Source of the DNA: Serpula lacrymans var. lacrymans S7.9 | Lineage: Eukaryota; Basidiomycota; Agaricomycetes; Boletales; Serpulaceae | Reading direction: 5' to 3' | Assembly: GCF_000218685.1 (NCBI RefSeq) | Contig: NW_006763291.1 | Location: 2,264,308-2,328,307 of the forward strand | DNA length: 64,000 nt | In this document: positions 38,899 through 49,305 of the stretch, in pieces | Position numbering within the stretch: the first letter of the stretch is position 1 | Layout of the letters: every line of letters begins with the position of its first letter | Made by a program: the position numbers and the translations under genes | Notes under the pieces: model-generated | Seen by the model: only the letters and a program-made list of their open reading frames with translations | What the model was told of the DNA's origin: nothing | The model's database searches: none

Positions 38899-39822
38899 AT
38901 GACCCTCAAGCTCTATGGCATGGCTCTCTCGACTAACACGCAGCGCGTCACGGTCGTTTGTCACGAGAAGAATATCCCTTTCGAGCTCGTCAAGGTCGAT
39001 CTCTTTGCCAATGAGCACAAATCGGCAGGATTTCTAGAGAAACAGCCATTTGGGCAGGTTCCGTACATCGTGAGTTACCCATCATCCGTCTGCTAGAGCA
39101 TCTCTGTTATTTGTTGACCAACGATTAATTGGCGGTGTGTTATCAGGATGATGATGGCTTTGTCCTGTACGAATCGCGCCCAATCGCAGCTTACATCGCG
39201 AGGAAGTATGCCGCACAGGGGACCCCAGGCTTGGTCCCATCAGATCCCCAGGATCATGCACTATACGAGCAGGCAGTAGCAACCGAGATGTCCCATTTCG
39301 ACCCCAGTGCATCAGGCTTGTCCTTCGAGATGATTGCCAAAAAGATGTACGCCTAGTGTTGCGAGCATTTGTGTAGGAGGGCTTCAAGGCACTGATGGCG
39401 CCTTACTTTATCCAGATTCTTTAAAACGGATCCCGACGAAGCACGGGTGGCTCAACTGCTCAGTACGCTTAATGCCAAATTAGATGTGTACGAAGAGATC
39501 CTTGGGAAACAGAAGTACCTGGCTGGCGATGTGAGTTTCATATATTCTCGCCTCGCGTGCATTGCAGGGGACATCGCAACACCATTGGAGAATGCTGACT
39601 GTTTGAATGATAGGAGATTACGCTTGCAGACCTATTCCATCTTCCAGCTGGGACACGCCTGGTAAAGATCGGGCTAGACGTCATTGAAAAAAGACCCAAC
39701 GTATCGAGGTACGTTCATTCTGTTACAACGATACAGATTACAGGAAAGCTGACGCTACACGAAGATGGTGGAAAGATATTTCGTCGAGACCTTCCTGGGT
39801 TGCTGTGACAAGTTCTGCCTGA
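38899..39822 (+). CDS. Glutathione S-transferase, phi-like, copy 1
   Basis: A cytosolic enzyme that conjugates glutathione to electrophiles. Exon 1 gives MTLKLYGMALSTNTQRVTVV, then EKNIPFELVKVDL and EKQPFGQVPYI, where the Pro before Tyr is the cis-Pro of the thioredoxin fold. Exon 2 is DDDGFVLYESRPIAAYIARK, where ESR is the glutathione-contacting turn. The helical C-terminal domain spans the later exons: FDPSASGLSFEMIAKKM, LLSTLNAKLDVYEEILGKQK, YLAGDEITLADLFHLPAGTR, VIEKRPNVSRWWKDISSRPS. The stop is TGA at 39820-39822. The catalytic Ser candidate (LSTNTQRV) is present. It is about 65-70% similar by eye to copies 2 and 3, on the opposite strand. About 215 residues. Confidence 0.88.
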
Positions 39823-40555
39823 GGATTTATTGACATTAGCATGGAGACGAGAAAAAGTAGATGCATAAGGGAGTTCCCAATATCTGTGACTACCTAGTTC
39901 GCATCGCCAATTGAATGTTATTATTATTCCGAGTCTGTTGTTACTAAAAGCTAATAGCCAAGAAGACCAAGGGCACGATATGCCTCGAAGACTGAAACCG
40001 AGCTTGGCAGAGCATGACTGCGTAGGGTTGAAAGGATGGCGCTGTCGCAGAGTAGGCGAGGGCGTGTCACCTGGATCGTCTCCACGAGCATCACTGCCAC
40101 CGCATCCTTACCTTGAACTGTGCAATGATATTTGCAAATAAATCCGAATGATCTGCGGACGCTAGCGCTAGCTGCTGCGACTAGCAGGTGTCGATATATC
40201 GTCTTATGCTGCAAAGGCAGCTGGCATTGCAGTGAGCTGAGTACAAGGATGGGTGTATTTACAAGGGGATGAGGGCATGGTCGGGGTTTGAAGCGGTTCT
40301 GTTTCCGTGGGCAACGCAAGAGGAGCGTCGCTGGAAACGTGGAATGTGTCTATCCGCGGCCGCTGGTTGCAAAACCAAACATTAAACCATCATCGCCGTT
40401 GTTTTCTGTCTTTCCTACATCTTTTCTTTCCGTTCTATTTCTCATTCCCCGCCCTTTTTCGTTCCCCTGTCTTTTTATTCTTTTCTCCTTTTCCTTCCTG
40501 GTGCTGGGTCACCCTAATTCTGCAAACGTGCTCACTTCATAACATATCCTTCCTC
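39823..40555. other. Intergenic, GST copy 1 to disordered-protein gene
   Basis: About 730 bp. A strongly pyrimidine-rich tract (40395-40505, runs of CTTTTT and TTCC) just before the next start codon looks like a fungal promoter / 5' UTR. No coding signal was seen in the first half. Confidence 0.4.
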
Positions 40556-41852
40556 ATGCAGCCCGCCATCTCTCCTAAACCCATCCCCGCCATCTCCATC
40601 TCTCTCGCCCCCCCTCAGGACCCAATAGTCGAACCTTTCTCTCCTTTTCAATTTGCAAAAGCAGACCAAGATGATGGCTATAGGCCTCAGCATCTCACGC
40701 CTCCCCCAACATCCGCTGACACAAGGTTTCCCAGGCAGTCGTCTCCCCTTCGTCCTCAGGATTGTCAGCCCAGTGGAAAGGGTCTTGAAAGTGGACGTTT
40801 CAACGATATGTTGAAAGCAACTCGCGAAAGGCAGTCTGTGATCGGCACGAGGAAAGTGCCTGACCTGCGTAAAGAACTTGCTATTAAGAACCACAGGAGC
40901 AAGCAAGGTACTTCTTTTTCTATCGCTTCTCATGAATTTAGACAGGGTTATAACATGCTCGTATCATTCAGTCGAACGCCGTGCTCTTTTCCTCTCAAAG
41001 ATCCAGGCCCCTCCATCGCCGACAGCAGTCTACACTCCCAAGACTCCTCCCGAATCTCCCTCCCTTCTCCACTACACAATGCCATCCCCTGGGCTCAGCT
41101 CGCCTCTCTCATTATTCGAGTGTGCTACGGAAGATAATCAGTGTTTGAGTGGTGAATACCAGCAATTACATGATGCGTGGGTTGAACAAGTAGACTTCCG
41201 TTTGCCTAGAGATGCTCAATCCAAATCGGCTTTGAAAACCAGGACAAACAAGTCAACTGTGGTTCAAACCAAATCCACGAAATCTGCTGCACGCCTTCCT
41301 TCTCTGGACTACATCACGGCCCGTATGGGCATCCGCGGTGTTATCCAAAACCCCGTATCTAAAGTAGATGAGCCTCTGCGTTCATCTCGGTTACCTGCTT
41401 TCCTGCAGTCTAGAGCTGCCCCAGAAGTTACGCATGGGAACCAGGACGCGAGGCCCCAGCTCTCTGTTGGTAGGCTGCATATGCCGCTTAGGACTCCGTC
41501 CCCGATTATTGGAAAGAACATTGCTGATGCTAAACCATCGGTGCCCCCACCCGCTTCGCCAAGGGCGCCTTTGACGCCTAAACTCGAGGTCACTACTATG
41601 GTAGTTCCCCGTACTTGTAATTCGTCGCCTGTTGCTCTCTCTGAGACTAACCTTCACGCCTTTGGTCGCGCATACGCCGCGAGAGACATGCTATCTACTA
41701 TCAGGCGTCGTTCTCCGCCCCCATGCGGAGAGATGGACAGGAATGACGAGGAAGAACGGAAAGTCAGGAGACATAGCTCTCCTGCCGAACTTCCAAAGAG
41801 GACACGGTTAGGATTCGAACACGCGGTGCTCGCATTACCTGGAGGCTTTTGA
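40556..41852 (+). CDS. Hypothetical Pro/Ser-rich disordered protein
   Basis: I do not recognise a family. Two exons. The first starts MQPAISPKPIPAISISLAPP and ends KNHRSKQ at about 40907. An intron with an ATTCAG acceptor at about 40970 leads into VERRALFLSKIQAPPSPTAV. The second exon continues to the stop at 41850-41852 (LALPGGF). The protein is about 410 residues, rich in Pro, Ser and Arg, and largely disordered. Short ordered pieces are GRFNDMLKATRERQSVIGTR with DLRKELAIKN (helix, basic) and LHDAWVEQVDFRLP. TPPESP- and SPRAPLTPK-type sites are possible proline-directed phosphorylation sites. The start is the first Met after a CT-rich leader. Confidence 0.65.
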
Positions 41853-42815
41853 AGCAGTCTTGTTTCCTGGGCCTCTTACTCTTTTCCTTTTGGTTGTGAC
41901 TTTGACGATTTCACTGGTGGAATTGTCACATCTTGACTTATTATTTTTCTTTTTGACTTTTGGCTTCTTGTCTTTTTCCTAATCCTTTTTCTTTCGTTCT
42001 GCTGATATATTTGCCTTGGACTTTTTTCTTGAAAAAGGCACATATTACTCCTAGGACCGCAGTCTTATGCATGACACTCTTTTAAACACACAACCTATCT
42101 TTTAATACCGTCTTTCCTTGAGCAGACAATGTAGCACAAAGTCAAAACTCGCATATGCGAGAAATAAGTCCACGATCGATATCTCCTCCAAGTTGTTTTG
42201 AAACTCTTCAACACATTTATTTCAAAGCGCTGAGGGTCAGCGATTTGGCAGCCACGGTCTTCGCATTTGCCTTATCGAACAAACCCAAGTGAGCTTCTTG
42301 GGAAACGGATCAGACGGTTCCTATCGTTATAGCCCATCTTACTGTATCTGGTGAGAGATAAGATCTAATATTCAGTTCATTAACTGTCAATGAGCTGTGT
42401 TACTGCGCAACTCTTGTGATTAGGCGGCCCTGGTGTCTCTAGGCATATGGCCTCCCAGTGTCTATACAACGTTATCTGATTATTTTTGATTGCTTCGAGT
42501 TTCTTTCCAGCAATGATGCAACTGTAATGGACGCAGTCTCTCAGCATGGGGCAATGTGCGGCGGGGTATATGCGGTTCCAAAACATCCCTTTTCAAGTAA
42601 TTGTTTTCAAAATCCTCTTCATCAGCATTGGTCCTGGCCTGATGGAGATTATCGATGCGCGCCTTCCTCGGCGACAACTAGAACTCCAGCATTTTTCTCT
42701 TTAAACAAGATGCTATTGCTGCACAGCGTGGTACAAGTTAATGTACAAGCTACAATGACTGCTTTTCATCACCCGAACCTCCCCTGTATTGTTGTACAAG
42801 TGAGCATGGCGGGGA
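41853..42815. other. Convergent 3' region before GST copy 2
   Basis: About 960 bp. 41880-42060 is T-rich (probable 3' UTR of the disordered-protein gene). From about 42480 on, the sequence is the left part of a segment repeated at about 51170-51500 downstream of GST copy 3. Plus-strand open frames here are non-coding duplicates. Confidence 0.4.
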
Positions 42816-43865
42816 TTATGCGAATTCTTTCACGGCCTCCCAGGAAGGCCTCGAAGAGATGTCCTTGAACCACCTGTGAGAGAAAAGAACGGCGGTGAGT
42901 ACCACATCAATGATCAACCGGTCATATTAAAGACAAAACAAAAAAAACTGAACGAGCTTCTCGCCGGATCGGGAAATAAACAAAACGATTACGACGCGTT
43001 TAGAAATGATCCAACCAAGACAGCCAAATATAAATATGGACAGTGCAGAAAATCAAACGTACCTGGCGACGTTGGGCCTCTTTTCCAAGACATCGTATCC
43101 TTGTACTACAAGTAAGCCAGCGTAAGGCAGGTGGAAAAGGTCGGCGAGGGTGATGTGCTGTGAGTAGAGGTAGATTAGCCATAGACCTCGTTGAATGAGA
43201 ACATCGGTACGGAAGACAGGCAGTCCAGTCGTCCTATAACCGAGAAAAGAAAGAAAACTCACATCACCAGCGAGGTACTTCTGTTTGCTGAGAATCCTCT
43301 CGTAACCATCCAATTTTCCGTTCAGCGTGGTGAGCAACTCCTCAACCCGAGCCTTGTCGGCCTCGATTCCGTGCAACCTAATGACGTGAAAAACAGCCAT
43401 CAACATCGTGTTCGTGATGATGGAATGATTAGGATTACTTCTTGAAAACATTTTCCCATGCCAAACCGGATGCGGAGGGATCGAATTGGGCGGTTTCAAT
43501 GGAAAGAGCTTGGTCGTAAAGAGCCAAGGCTGCAGGATCGTTGGTGGTGGGGATCAAGCCCTGGGTACCCTGCGAGGCGTATTTCCTGGCGATGTATGTC
43601 CCGATTGCGCGCGATTCGTAGAGGATGAAGCCATCATCGTCCTTTTCATGCTATCAAAATCCGGCACCAGCGACAGGACTCATGAGGGGCTTACGATGTA
43701 AGGGATCTGACCAAAAGGCTGCTTCTCAAGGTAGCTGGCAGATTTGTGCTCGGCTTTGGAGAAGTCGATGGGGACGATCTCGTATGGGACGTTCTTCTCC
43801 TTGCAGATAAGAGCGACGCGTCGGACACAGGTCGACATGGATACACCGTAGATCTTGAGGGTCAT
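42816..43865 (-). CDS. Glutathione S-transferase, phi-like, copy 2
   Basis: Same exon plan as copy 1. The start at 43865 gives MTLKIYGVSMSTCVRRVALI, then CKEKNVPYEIVPIDFSKAEH and LEKQPFGQIPYI. Exon 2 has DDDGFILYESRAIGTYIARK. Later exons carry FDPSASGLAWENVFKK, RVEELLTTLNGKLDGYERIL, KQKYLAGD, HITLADLFHLPYAGLLVVQG and VLEKRPNVAR. The last intron (about 42870-43062) is long for this genome. The final exon is RWFKDISSRPSWEAVKEFA with the stop TAA at 42816-42818. It is about 85% identical by eye to copy 3, in the same orientation 8.7 kb away, with similar flanks. It is apparently functional. Confidence 0.9.
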
Positions 43866-43953
43866 TGTGGTTGGACGTGAGGAGGTGGGGTGCTATGAAG
43901 AATTTGAACAGGAGGAACTAAGATGAGATGCGTCAGATCGACGAGGGGCGGCT

Positions 43954-43962
43954 CTTTATATA
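43954..43962 (-). promoter_or_regulatory. TATA box of GST copy 2
   Basis: TATATAAAG on the minus strand, about 90 bp before the start codon. It is kept at the same place in copy 3, next to a shared GGACACCAGACC block, which supports a real core promoter. Confidence 0.65.
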
Positions 43963-43965
43963 TGT

Positions 43966-45158
43966 TACTGGACACCAGACCAGTCTCTGAAGTTGCAAGG
44001 CTATTAATTCTGCTGACTGTAGTCAACACTTGATGAGTCGCTGGGGCTTACACACGCAACGGCATGCTTACACTTCGAAAGACGTTCACCTGAAATCTTT
44101 AAATCAAACTGACCAAGAATAATTTCCGTGTGCTTACTCATGCTGATATCTGTGACACAGTACGGCCAACGCAACTTTACTGTCATTAACCTTGGCGATC
44201 AAGTCAAGTCTGCACGAGACTTAATATATTTCAGGACAGTAAGATAGGTAGGCGTCTATATACAGTCAATACTCTTATATCGTTGGACAACTGTTGCATT
44301 CATTGTTAGGAGAAGATGAATAACTCACAATTACGTAAATTGAGAGCCTTCGGAAAGTCTCCAGTCTATCCCATTTTGAGTTGTCTAGAACCCTATGTAA
44401 AAATAAAATCTTGAAGAGAAAGCGTTGTAGCAGCGGAACGAAACCAAAATGGTGCAGTGGCAACTATAAGTACTTGTCACACTAGGTCACAACTGCAGAC
44501 AAAATCAGGCGGAGCTCTTCGGAATTCGAAGGGTTAATTTAAAAGTTTTTTGCCCAGTCCCGACGTCGCGTGCATTATTGAGCGTTTTCAAGTGTTGTCT
44601 AAGCCAGAAAGAATGAATATTCCTGATTGTTTACAAGATATAGACTGTCATCAACAAATTGAATTAGATCAGCAAAGGAGACCAATTCTTGATCCTGAAG
44701 GATCCTGGTTTCCATTTCGATAATGATGCCTTAATTTTCGGTGGAGCTTCTAGTGTGACTGTACATCTTTTTGTAATATTACTCTCCTAGAGTTTTCCAT
44801 TTGCATCTCTGGTGTTACAACTTACTTTGGTAATTGCTTATAGTGTTATATACCATCACCTGGACCTGACTGTCACCTCACATGCCTTTCAGAACTGTTT
44901 CAATCAATTTTTATGTAGCACATTGCAGTATTACATGAAATTGTACAGTTTAACTAAAAATGTCTGCTAAAAAATCCAGCATCAATGTTGAAATGCAAAC
45001 CTGGAACCTACAGGTCCAGGAATTACTGTAATACCAATTAGCATATTACTACACTTAACATTGCACTTTGAAAACTAAAAATACCAATGTATTATACTGT
45101 GAAAATTCCATATGATTGTCATGTCTGTGCCACAGGCCAGAGATCTGAGTCTCTGAAG
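43966..45158. other. GST copy 2 upstream region grading into AT-rich DNA
   Basis: 43966 to about 44150 is the duplicated GST promoter region. It shares with 52657-52830 the order GGACACCAGACC, a TTCACCTGA-like block, and AAACTGACCAAGAA. From about 44500 the base composition becomes clearly AT-rich and no coding signal is seen. Confidence 0.45.
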
Positions 45159-45667
45159 TAGGGATGTCAAAGTTCAGTTCAGTCCAGTTCAGTTCAGTTT
45201 AGAGGCATTTTTTTCTGAACCCTGAACCAAACCAAACCAGAACTGAACCTCTGAACCATCTCATATTGTGAGAAATTTTCCAAAAATTGTTCAGTATCTG
45301 TAACAACCAAAGTTTGTATACTCTGGCTCACAACAAGAACAAGCAGAGAAGGATGAGTGAAGGAGAGGATAATCTCCTTTGGGGTAGGACCAAGTTTGTT
45401 GTGGGTAAACCATAGGAGGACTCGCTGAGGAGTCTCCTTGATCTATTGTGGTTTATATACTACTACAGGTTGTTTGTACATGTTGTACTATACAGTTGCT
45501 ATGTTCAAACCCAGTTTGGGCAATAGCAAAAATCAAAAATGCCCAAACTGCAGACCAAACCAAGGTTCAGAAACTGAGAACCGGACCAAACCAAACCTGA
45601 ACCTAGGGTCCAGTTTTGCAGTTCTCAGTTCTGAACCATTTATCCGAACTGAACTTTATCATCCCTA
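45159..45667. mobile_element. Short hAT-like non-autonomous element with GTTCAG-rich ends
   Basis: The left end is TAGGGATGTCAAAGTTCAG. The right end, read on the other strand, is TAGGGATGATAAAGTTCAG, so the two match at 17 of 19 positions as terminal inverted repeats. Inside each end are runs of GTTCAG/GAACCAAAC-type units (45171-45260 and 45540-45650), also inverted to each other. The element is 509 bp and has no transposase, so it would need one in trans. hAT elements often have TAG/CAG-type ends with such subterminal repeats. I see no 8-bp target duplication (CTCTGAAG versus GCAACAAG), so the copy is old or the class is wrong. Confidence 0.65.
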
Positions 45668-45938
45668 GCAACAAGGATGGAGTAAAGGCCCTTCAGAGAA
45701 GGGCCAGAATAATCTTAGAAGGAGACATGGTAAAGAGGGTAGGGAAACTAGTTGATATTCAAACTGCAGGAATAGAGTACAGGAGTTACAACTTATATAC
45801 TATCAGAGGGAATGGAGTTTGTAAGGAGTAACTCGTAATGTAGGTACAGAGTTCCATGCAGACAATTATCTAGTGAGGAGAAATTGTATGTGAGAGGGCT
45901 GTACCATAAGGTCTATACTACAGAATCTATGAGGAACA
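45668..45938. other. Repeat-derived DNA between hAT-like element and LTR
   Basis: An AT-rich 270-bp stretch with a short open frame but no recognisable domain. It is probably part of another old element. Confidence 0.3.
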
Positions 45939-46459
45939 TGTTAGGCAACAAATATGAAGCTATATAACAATAACAAATGCCTGGCCAAGTCCTTGCAGAA
46001 GGTGATGAATCAGGGTATTGATGTTGAAGAGTATCAGTATAGATGCAAATCCAAACTAATATTGAACTAAGGAATGATACATTGAATATCTACTCCTTAT
46101 ATATAATAAACAACAAAGGTCAGACCAAAATGAGGAAAGGATAAGAGAGTGGTCTGACCAAACAGTAAGCCAATAATCAAAAGGAAGAGATGGTACAATC
46201 TATCATAATTACTAACTGTGTGGGAGAAGTCCTTAGTAAGGGATGTACAATTGGCTGGATCAGTAAACCCATGGGAAGATGCTGAGTCACAGTCTATATT
46301 GCTGATTAACCTCTCGCTGAAGTATTCCTGCATATAGCTCTTGGTCAGCACTATGCCATTGGGTTATTTTCTTGGGGATAGGAGAGGGATCTCCTACATT
46401 GTAAGTATAATAGGATAGATAAAAGCAAAAGAATGCAATAGAAAAATTGATTCTTTACA
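45939..46459 (+). mobile_element. LTR family A, copy A1
   Basis: It starts TGTTAGGCAAC and ends GATTCTTTACA, i.e. TG...CA, 521 bp. The same sequence recurs in copies A2 and A4 and, inverted, in A3. Flanks are GAACA (left) and GAATA (right), a four-of-five match to a 5-bp target duplication. In copy A4 the LTR end is followed directly by the copia leader, which sets the orientation as plus. Confidence 0.75.
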
Positions 46460-46647
46460 GAATATAAAAATGTGCAGAAAAAATGTATGGTGGACTGAAA
46501 GTCCAGGGTAGGAGATCAGAGCAGATATCTGGGGTATTGTATGGGAGCAAGGTACTGATAAAACTGGATAAACCCAGTCTCTGATAAAGCAGCTGTTGGT
46601 ATAGGAGTTCTGTTCTTTTACTTACTTATAAAGAGGGCCTGGTTGCC
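46460..46647. other. Repeat DNA between LTR A1 and copia leader
   Basis: About 190 bp not shared with the other LTR-leader junction at 49898, so it is an insertion or the trace of a rearrangement. TTATAAAG near 46626 is TATA-like. Confidence 0.3.
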
Positions 46648-46768
46648 ACATATCATCTCAGACGGGATCTGAGGTGAGACCCTCTCTGTTTTTCCCCCTT
46701 TTAAATACCTAGCTGATTATTTGTATAGCCTTTATCTTATCTTAGATCAATCCAAACAACTTGAGGTT
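46648..46768 (+). mobile_element. Copia leader, copy 1
   Basis: The sequence from TATCATCTCAGAC to the gag start is nearly the same as 49899-50022, where it follows an LTR directly. It therefore is the untranslated leader with the primer-binding region of the retrotransposon. The first bases after the LTR (TATCA-CTCAGAC) are the place to look for a tRNA match. Confidence 0.65.
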
Positions 46769-47257
46769 ATGAGCCCTGTTAACAATGTCAACAACAAGGA
46801 GTCACTAGGAGTGCCGAAGCTTGAGCCTGATGGCTTGAACTGGTCTATATACAAAATGAGGTTAGAATGGGTTTTGGCTGATAAAAAGTGCATTGAGCAC
46901 TTACTGGGTACTGCACCCAAACCGTCACCTGGTGGAACAGCACCAACAATGACCCAGGCCCAACATGAGGTCCTGGCTACCTGGACAAAGAAGGAGTTTT
47001 GCGTGAGAAACATCTTGGGCCGCACAACTCCAGACTCAACACTGCAAAATATTCTCCATAAGACGACTGTTGCCAAGATGTGGCAATCTATTGTCCAGGA
47101 AAATGAGAACAAGACCGAATTGGTCCAATCTGAACTGAGAGATTGGTTAGCACCCCTGCACTACTCTGAAAAGACTGACATGCGTACTCACATTGATAAG
47201 ATCTGTGATATGTGAGAGCAGCTTAGTGCTGTGGGCGTCCAACTGTCCAACAAAGAG
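46769..47257 (+). pseudogene. Ty1/copia gag fragment
   Basis: It begins MSPVNNVNNKESLGVPKLEP and DGLNWSIYKMRLEWVLADKK, the start of a copia capsid (UBN2-type gag). KMWQSIVQENENKTELVQSE and LAPLHYSEKTDMRTHIDKIC follow. The frame has a stop (TGA) at 47213-47215 but goes on as EQLSAVGVQLSNKE until the LTR piece A2 interrupts it. The zinc knuckle, protease, integrase and most of the reverse transcriptase are missing. Confidence 0.8.
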
Positions 47258-47260
47258 AAG

Positions 47261-47747
47261 TCATCAAATACATCTACTCCTTATATAGTGAATAGTAAGG
47301 GCCAGATCAAAAAGAGAAAGAATAAGAAAGTGGTCTGACCAAACAACTAGCCAGTAGTAAAAAAGAGAAGAAATGGTGTGATCTATCATAATTACTAATA
47401 ATGTGAGAAAGATTTCTTAGTAAGGGATGTACGATTGGCTGGATCAATGACCCCATGAGAAGGCACTGAGTCACAGTCTGTATCATTGATTAATCTCTCA
47501 CCAAAGTATTCCTGAGCACAGCTCTTGATTGGAGTTATGCCATTGGGAGATCTTCTCAGGGATGGGAGAAGAGTCTCCTACATTGTAAGTATGATAGGAC
47601 ACAAGTGTGAAAGGAAAATAAGAAAAAGAAAAATAGAAGTAAAAGAGTACCAGCTGTAACTTTCAGCCCAATAGCAAGAGGAGTGACAGGGAAGGAGTTG
47701 CATAACCATAACATGGTGGGAATGCAATAGAAAATTGATTCCTTACA
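47261..47747 (+). mobile_element. LTR family A, copy A2 (5' truncated)
   Basis: From CATCTACTCCTTATATAG onward it matches A1 position by position and ends TTGATTCCTTACA. The first 110-120 bp of the LTR are missing. It sits between gag and RNase H remnants, replacing the middle of the element. Confidence 0.7.
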
Positions 47748-48374
47748 GATATTGTGCACACTGTAGCTATACTTTTGAGGTTTGTGGAAAATCCTGGGAA
47801 GGCGCACTTGGAGGCAGCAAAAAGAGTGGTGAAGTACTTGAAGGGTACACGTGAGCTCTGGGTTTGCTATGGACCAGAAAGGGGGGAACTTACCAGTTAT
47901 TGTGATGCTGATGGCAGCACGCTATCTCAGAATATGTCATCATGTTAGATGGTGGAACCATCTTGTCACAATCCTCTACTTCTACTGATAACAATGATGG
48001 AGCTATCATATCTATAATCTCTCCAAATCTTATCTTATCATAGTCACGTGATCAATCACATGACATATGATGTAGTTACAAAGACACTTACAAAGTGCCT
48101 CATGCCTTACGCATGTTGCTCAGTCAGTGCCTTATTACTTACATGTGTCCCTCAGTATATATACCAGCTACTTCATGTACATACTCCCTAGCTGTTGATT
48201 AACTCTTTATTCACTTGCTAAAAACCCTGCTTGTGATTTGAGCCCTTGACTGTCTGTTAGTTTGGCATAAGAGTCAGGATTCTCACACATCTTATGGTTC
48301 TCGGATTGGTTGCACTGTCAACCACAGAGGCTGAATATGTGGCTGTGACCCACACCACAAAAGAACTCCTCTGT
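47748..48374 (+). pseudogene. Copia RNase H fragment, split by a solo LTR
   Basis: The left part (47748-47963) reads DIVHTVAILLRFVENPGKAH, AAKRVVKYLKGTREL, SYCDADGST and, after a frameshift, EYVIMLDGGTI. The right part (48293-48374) reads LVALSTTEAEYVAVTHTTKE. Together they are the end of the reverse transcriptase / RNase H region of a copia polyprotein. Between them is an LTR with exact target duplication. The two parts also differ by a further frame shift. Not functional. Confidence 0.8.
47964..48287. mobile_element. Solo LTR, family B, with exact 5-bp target duplication
   Basis: The LTR starts TGTCACAATCCTC and ends GAGTCAGGATTCTCACA; the ends are imperfect inverted repeats (TGTcAcAATCCT / TGTgAgAATCCT). 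It is 324 bp long and flanked on both sides by CATCT (47959-47963 and 48288-48292). Removing it brings the two halves of the RNase H fragment back together. It contains a TATATATA box near 48156. It differs from family A, so a second LTR retrotransposon was active here after the copia copy. Orientation cannot be set. Confidence 0.85.
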
Positions 48375-49002
48375 GTGAGGAATCAATTTTTCTTATCACA
48401 TTCCCAGCATGTCGTGGTTATCCGAGTCATTCCTGGTCACTCCTCTCGCTCTTGGACTAGAGATTACAGCTGGTATTCTATTACTTTTATCTTTTTTCTT
48501 CTTATTCTCCATTCATACTCATGTCCTATCATACTTACAACAGAGGAGAACTGTTATAGACCCTCGAGAAGATATCCAAATGACATAGCAATGATCCAGT
48601 GCTATGTCTGGGAATACTTCGGAGGGATATTGATAAGCGAGGAAGGCTGTGAGTCAGCGCCTTCTCATGGGCTTACTGATACAGCCAATCGCACATCTCT
48701 TATCCATACTTTCTCTCATATGATTAGTAAATACGATAGATCAGACCACTTTCTCTTTCTTTTCCTATTGGTTAGTCAATTGGTCAGACCACTTTCTTAA
48801 CTCTTCCCTTTCTCGGTCTGACCCTTGTTATTCACTATATAAAGAAGTACATACTCGATGTATTATTCTTTAGTTCAATATTAGTTTGGATTTGCGCCTA
48901 TATTGATACTCTTCAACTCTCATACCCTGCTTCACCGCCTTTCAGCAAGGACTTGACCAGGCATTGTGCTTTGTTATATAGCTTTGTATCCGTTGCCTAA
49001 CA
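48375..49002 (-). mobile_element. LTR family A, copy A3 (inverted)
   Basis: On the plus strand it starts TGTGAGGAATCAATTTTTC and ends GTTGCCTAACA, the exact reverse orientation of A1. At 628 bp it looks full length. It interrupts the RNase H fragment right after the codons for KELLC. No 5-bp duplication is seen (CTCTG left, GAATA right). Confidence 0.8.
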
Positions 49003-49305
49003 GAATATTGAACTCACCCATCTTCGAATTCTTTTCCAGAGTAACACTTTGGAAAACCATTCCACTACACCCTGAAAAAGACTGTTGTTGCCTTTGCACC
49101 AGTCTAAAACCCTCATCATCACCTTCTTCACATCTCTATCCCTCTCCTCACTACCATCATCAACCTTTTACTATCCATACTACCACACCTATCGTCGTTC
49201 AGTCCTCTCAAACTGGATGTCTTATCTACCATCACCGCTCTCGTCCAATTCTTTGCATTTTTTGCCATCATCTGATACCTTCAAACTGAACTCATCAGTG
49301 ACGTT
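49003..49305. other. Spacer between inverted LTRs
   Basis: A 303-bp pyrimidine-rich spacer (CCATCATCAACC, CATCATCACC) between A3 and A4. Open frames are low-complexity Ser/Pro/His and not believable as a gene. It may be captured host DNA. Confidence 0.35.

Noticed and set aside
47943..48287. Solo LTR boundary starting at TGTTAGATGG
   Set aside because: That start gives only an imperfect duplication (CATCA/CATCT) and would cut off the EYVIMLDGGTI coding piece. The start at 47964 gives an exact CATCT duplication.
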